Below, piece by piece: positions 21,392-23,377 of a DNA stretch of 23,377 bases. The notes below the pieces were generated by a model. It did no database searches, had not been told where the DNA came from, and saw only the letters and a program-made list of their open reading frames with translations. Source of the DNA: a virus; the IMG/VR virus record IMGVR_UViG_3300045241_000150, positions 1 to 23,377 of that record. One strand, written 5' to 3'. The position numbers and the translations under genes are program-made. How positions within the stretch are numbered: position 1 is the stretch's first letter; each line of letters opens with the position of its first letter.

Positions 21392-21823
21392 TCAGGCTTG
21401 CCTCAAGCGCCGAGCAGAGGCAAGCTCTTGACGAAGTCGGAAATAGATCGCAGCAAGGTCTCGCGCCTCCTGCGTGTCATCGATCCTCCAGTAACGTATC
21501 GCTGTCGGATGGAACTTCCTCTGATACTCGCGTTGCCAACAGCGGGTGGAACAGTACTTGCGTGGCCAGCCGTCGTGCTTGGTCATCAGCAGTCCGCAAC
21601 TGGCACAGCCCTCGACCCGTATCGGGCAGGATGACCCGATGAGCCGCTGCTGATAGTCGGATGCACTCTTGGCACGAGCCGATCCGAGGGCGACCATGAG
21701 GCCCGTTCCGCGGTAGCACGGAAGTGAGCAGTAGCGCGGTGGCCGCCCGCGGCCATGACTGACCCTGCCGACGAACTCTGCGCCGCATCCTGCACAAGTC
21801 GCGGCTATGCGGCGGTTAGGCAC
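21392..21823 (-). CDS. Double zinc-finger protein, 143 aa
   Basis: 143 residues from a GTG (21821-21823) that overlaps the previous gene's TAA, with GAGAAGG just upstream. An open reading 17 codons longer exists but lies in the neighbouring gene. Two treble-clef-like zinc sites are visible: C10-x2-C13 with C32-x3-C36 (TCAGCGAEF ... RYCSLPC) and C73-x2-C76 with C91-x3-C95 (GCASCGLLM ... KYCSTRC). Each follows the C-x2-C...RYCS-x2-C pattern seen in many phage HNH-associated and regulatory proteins, but no HNH core is present. The C-terminus is helical (ARDLAAIYFRLRQELASARR). Base composition is less GC-rich than its neighbours, suggesting later acquisition. Probably binds DNA or RNA. Confidence 0.72.
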   Translation of the reverse strand: MPNRRIAATCAGCGAEFVGRVSHGRGRPPRYCSLPCYRGTGLMVALGSARAKSASDYQQRLIGSSCPIRVEGCASCGLLMTKHDGWPRKYCSTRCWQREYQRKFHPTAIRYWRIDDTQEARDLAAIYFRLRQELASARRLRQA

Positions 21824-22079
21824 TTGCCTTCTCGTCCTCAGCCTCGAGCTCGGCCTCAAGCAACGGGATGCCACCCGTCCGATTCATCTGACGGCGGTAC
21901 TCCATCTCGAGCTTGAGGCTCGACAACATCTTGCCGACCGCGTTCGTGACCGCGTTGGCATTCGCCGGCGAGGTGGTCTGTGCCGCCAGATCGCGTATCT
22001 GGTCAGAGAGCACGATGCGTATATCCGTCATCGACATCAGCGAACCGCGTTCGCCTTCGATCCGTTCGACCTTTGCCAT
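21816..22079 (-). CDS. Small helical phage protein, 87 aa
   Basis: 87 residues from an ATG (22077-22079) with a clear GGAGG six bases upstream. A GTG at 22157 would add 26 residues but would put the hairpin region inside the gene and has no good ribosome site. The sequence includes TDIRIVLSDQIRDLAAQTTS, NAVGKMLSSLKLEMEYRRQM, IPLLEAELEAEDEKASA. The GKxxxxxKLEMEYxxxxxxxxxIPxL pattern occurs in many phage proteins of unknown function. The structured leader described at 22095-22151 suggests that its translation is controlled. Confidence 0.72.
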   Translation of the reverse strand: MAKVERIEGERGSLMSMTDIRIVLSDQIRDLAAQTTSPANANAVTNAVGKMLSSLKLEMEYRRQMNRTGGIPLLEAELEAEDEKASA

Positions 22080-22094
22080 GAGGAACCTCCGTCC

Positions 22095-22151
22095 GGTCCC
22101 GAACACAATGTGTCCTGGCTCGACGGTCGGGACCATCGCCCGTCGAGCCAG
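22095..22151 (-). promoter_or_regulatory. H-type pseudoknot in the leader of the 87-residue gene
   Basis: Read on the minus strand, CTGGCTCGACGG (22151-22140) pairs exactly with CCGTCGAGCCAG (22126-22115), 12 bp. The 13-base loop ends with GGTCCCGA (22134-22127), which pairs exactly with TCGGGACC (22102-22095), 8 bp, downstream of the stem. There is no base between the second stem's first arm and the first stem's second arm, so the two helices can stack. Connecting loops are 5 and 12 bases. The GGAGG ribosome site starts four bases later. This resembles the translational control pseudoknot of T4 gene 32, in arrangement only. Confidence 0.65.
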
Positions 22152-22160
22152 ATTCACCGC

Positions 22161-22523
22161 TTATGCCAGCGCATCCCCGATGCGCCCTTCGGTGAGGTCA
22201 CCCGGTCGCCACACGAACGTCTCGCAGCCTGCCGCCCGGAGCATCGACATGACGTAGAACTGGTCTGCCGTCAGGTCGTCGCCCAGCTCCCGCTTGATCT
22301 CCACGTACAGCGTCCTGCGCTTGAGCGGATGGACCAGGACGAGATCGGGCCAGCCCTTGCCCAGCGGTCCCTCGACGGGCGTCCGCCAGCCACGTTCTGT
22401 CCTCGCAGGACGGAAGTGGACCCACGACCAGCCGTAGATCGTGGCGAGTTCGGTCACGAGACGCTGCAGCTCGGCCCCCGACGTATGGCGATCGAGCCGC
22501 TGGGCCTCGGTCAGGAGGGGCAT
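22161..22523 (-). CDS. VRR-NUC family nuclease
   Basis: 120 residues, one base after the upstream stop. VRR-NUC hallmarks: an N-terminal helix with SGAELQRLVTELATIYGW, then EGPLGKGWPDLVLVHP with Asp60, TLYVEIKRELG with Glu75 and Lys77, TADQFYVMSMLRAAG with Gln88, and TFVWRPGD at the end. These are the PD-(D/E)XK-like catalytic residues of the family, whose small phage members cut branched DNA such as Holliday junctions. Likely used to resolve recombination or replication intermediates before packaging. Its neighbours are the putative initiator upstream and the 87-residue gene downstream. Confidence 0.85.
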   Translation of the reverse strand: MPLLTEAQRLDRHTSGAELQRLVTELATIYGWSWVHFRPARTERGWRTPVEGPLGKGWPDLVLVHPLKRRTLYVEIKRELGDDLTADQFYVMSMLRAAGCETFVWRPGDLTEGRIGDALA

Positions 22524-22524
22524 C

Positions 22525-23160
22525 TCAGATGATCCCGCTGTCGCGCAGCTCCTCGACCGTCCAGGGCTGCTTCAATGTTGCGTCCTTACTAGAGAAGTAG
22601 TAGTTCCCTAGACCATGAGCCTCTATCTCTGTCCATGTGGCCTTGGACGCAACATTGACTTTCAAGCGTGAAAGGCGGGCCTGGGCGGCCTCCCACCAGC
22701 GGTGGACGCGCTCCTTGGCGGCCTTCCGGAAGCGGTCCCGGCCGTCGTCCTTGAAGCGCCGGAAGATGACCAGCCCTGCCCACCGGCCCCGTCCCACGAT
22801 GTAGGCGATCAGCCCCCAGGCCGAGAACTTGACCAGCGCCCGGGACACCGTCGAGGGCGCCATCCGGAGCTCGGCGGCCATCTCCCGCATGGTCAGCCCG
22901 CGACCTCCCTCGATCATCTCAAGGGCCAGGACGAGGACCCGCTTCTGCTTGGGGGTGATGGCCTGCGGCCGGCCGTCGGCGTCGTCGATCCAGACGAGCT
23001 GGGCGCCCGGGTTCATCCGCTGCCAGAGACCGAAGCCGCGACCCATCGGGACCGTCGCCCGACCATTGGCAGCCGGGTCCTGGACAGGGTTCCGCTCCAT
23101 CCGGTCGGCGATGTCGGAGTAGATGCGCTCGCGAAGGAGGATTGACTGCGTCGACGTCAT
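22525..23160 (-). CDS. Winged-HTH DNA-binding protein, replication initiator candidate
   Basis: 211 residues from an ATG (23158-23160) with GAGAGG about ten bases upstream. Residues about 68-135 contain a winged helix-turn-helix: ITPKQKRVLVLALEMI, then GGRGLTMREMAAELRMAPST, VSRALVKFSAWGLIAYIVGR and a beta wing GRWAGLVIF. The remainder is basic and helical (KAAKERVHRWWEAAQARL). The C-terminal codons 168-197 lie in a stretch of lower GC content bounded by a 14-bp inverted repeat. Phage replisome organisers often carry the origin inside their own gene, as in lambda O, so initiation is a reasonable inference. A transcriptional regulator is the main alternative. No helicase loader or primase is recognisable nearby. 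Confidence 0.7.
   Translation of the reverse strand: MTSTQSILLRERIYSDIADRMERNPVQDPAANGRATVPMGRGFGLWQRMNPGAQLVWIDDADGRPQAITPKQKRVLVLALEMIEGGRGLTMREMAAELRMAPSTVSRALVKFSAWGLIAYIVGRGRWAGLVIFRRFKDDGRDRFRKAAKERVHRWWEAAQARLSRLKVNVASKATWTEIEAHGLGNYYFSSKDATLKQPWTVEELRDSGII
22572..22658. repeat. Nested inverted repeats of lower GC content inside the winged-HTH gene
   Basis: TCAATGTTGCGTCC (22572-22585) and GGACGCAACATTGA (22645-22658) are an exact 14-bp inverted pair 59 bases apart. Inside lies a second, CTAGAGAA (22589-22596) and TTCCCTAG (22604-22611), matching at 7 of 8 positions around a 7-base loop. By my count 27 of the 59 spacer bases are G or C, far lower than the surroundings. The codons here use AT-rich synonyms (AAT, GTT, ACA, ATA, CTA, AGT) that the rest of the gene mostly avoids. 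Confidence 0.7.
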
Positions 23161-23284
23161 CTTGATAATCCCTCTCTATGCGGTCTAGGCGGATCGCTAC
23201 GAGGAACGGACCGGCCGGCTGTGACTCGAGGTATGCCATTCGCTCTCGACATGCGACGATCAACCGCCGGTCCTCCTCCCTCAT
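22919..23284 (-). CDS. Small ORF overlapping the winged-HTH gene, 121 aa at most
   Basis: The frame opens at an ATG (23282-23284) four bases after the SSB-like stop. The first 41 residues (MREEDRRLIVACRERMAYLE, then SQPAGPFLVAIRLDRIERDY) are protein-like and helical. From 23160 downward it overlaps the winged-HTH gene in another frame, and the remaining 80 residues are Pro/Arg/Gly-rich, as expected of a shadow. Either a short leader gene with a tolerated overlapping tail exists here, or the first part belongs to the HTH gene through a frameshift. A ribosome site is poorly placed. No family recognised. Confidence 0.4.
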   Translation of the reverse strand: MREEDRRLIVACRERMAYLESQPAGPFLVAIRLDRIERDYQDDVDAVNPPSRAHLLRHRRPDGAEPCPGPGCQWSGDGPDGSRLRSLAADEPGRPARLDRRRRRPAAGHHPQAEAGPRPGP

Positions 23285-23287
23285 CCT

Positions 23288-23377
23288 CTAGAACGGAAGT
23301 TCGTCGCTGTCCGCCTCCGTGACCATGTTGGGCAGCGGTCCTGCCGGCTCAGGGGTCGCCGTCGCAGCCGGTCCGGG
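23288..23377 (-). CDS. Phage ssDNA-binding-like protein, C-terminal part with acidic tail
   Basis: Reading from the window edge, this 29-residue tail is Pro/Ala-rich and ends NMVTEADSDELPF followed by TAG (23288-23290). The cluster of acidic residues followed by a final hydrophobic-Pro-Phe is the hallmark of SSB C-terminal tips, which bind helicases, nucleases and recombination proteins. The start lies outside this end of the window. Joining this segment to bases 1-371 through the shared GGTCCGGG keeps a single frame, so the two pieces are most likely one gene split by linearising a circular sequence. Direct end-to-end joining without the overlap would put the two pieces in different frames. 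Confidence 0.7.
   Translation of the reverse strand, partial: PGPAATATPEPAGPLPNMVTEADSDELPF

Noticed and set aside
21816-22157. A 113-residue version of the small helical protein from the GTG at 22157
   Set aside because: It would translate through both pseudoknot stems and has no good ribosome site, whereas the ATG at 22079 has GGAGG at ideal distance.
1-23377. tRNA genes, insertion sequences, integrase and attachment sites
   Set aside because: I saw no cloverleaf-like segment, no transposase or integrase motif, and no direct repeats suggestive of att sites; none is reported.

Overview
The window looks like the genome, probably complete, of a small tailed bacteriophage with a long non-contractile tail (siphovirus-like) and HK97-type head genes. 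It is strongly GC-rich, so the host is probably a high-GC bacterium such as an actinomycete or a Chloroflexota member; the sequence does not identify it further. Nearly all genes lie on the minus strand with overlapping starts and stops (ATGA, GTGA, TAGTG), so the natural reading direction is from high to low coordinates. The two window ends share the 8 bases GGTCCGGG. Joining them across that overlap restores one reading frame: a 150-residue phage ssDNA-binding-like protein ending in an acidic DELPF tail. I therefore read the window as a circular or circularly permuted molecule of about 23,369 bp that was opened inside this gene.

Layout in transcription order on the minus strand. (1) Early/DNA module, 2868 to 1 and then across the join to 21392: C5 cytosine methyltransferase, two unknown proteins, a 59-residue HTH protein, a RecB/Cas4-like nuclease, the SSB-like protein, a small overlapping ORF, a winged-HTH protein, a VRR-NUC nuclease, an 87-residue helical protein and a double zinc-finger protein. 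(2) Packaging and head, 21330 to 13140: HNH endonuclease, large terminase, HK97 portal with a zinc-ribbon tail, a 139-residue beta-rich protein, a 688-residue repeat protein, a fused prohead protease and major capsid protein, and a head-tail connector. (3) Tail, 13139 to 5182: gp10-like protein, tail terminator candidate, tail tube, frameshifted assembly chaperones, tape measure, baseplate hub protein and two fibre-like proteins, one with a discoidin-type domain. (4) Lysis, 5182 to 4180: a two-TM holin candidate and a C39-like cysteine peptidase where the endolysin would be expected. (5) A regulatory-looking zone, 4183 to 2869, where small genes alternate strand and two convergent pairs share a CTAG at their stop codons.

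No DNA polymerase, primase, helicase, integrase, CI-like repressor or small terminase is recognisable. If the genome is complete, replication must depend heavily on the host and lysogeny is unsupported.

The most unusual signals are non-coding: an H-type pseudoknot just upstream of the ribosome binding site of the 87-residue gene (22095-22151); a nested inverted repeat of lower GC content inside the C-terminal codons of the winged-HTH gene (22572-22658), a candidate origin or insertion; and a leader with alternative, crossing pairings before a 29-residue membrane peptide (3107-3193).
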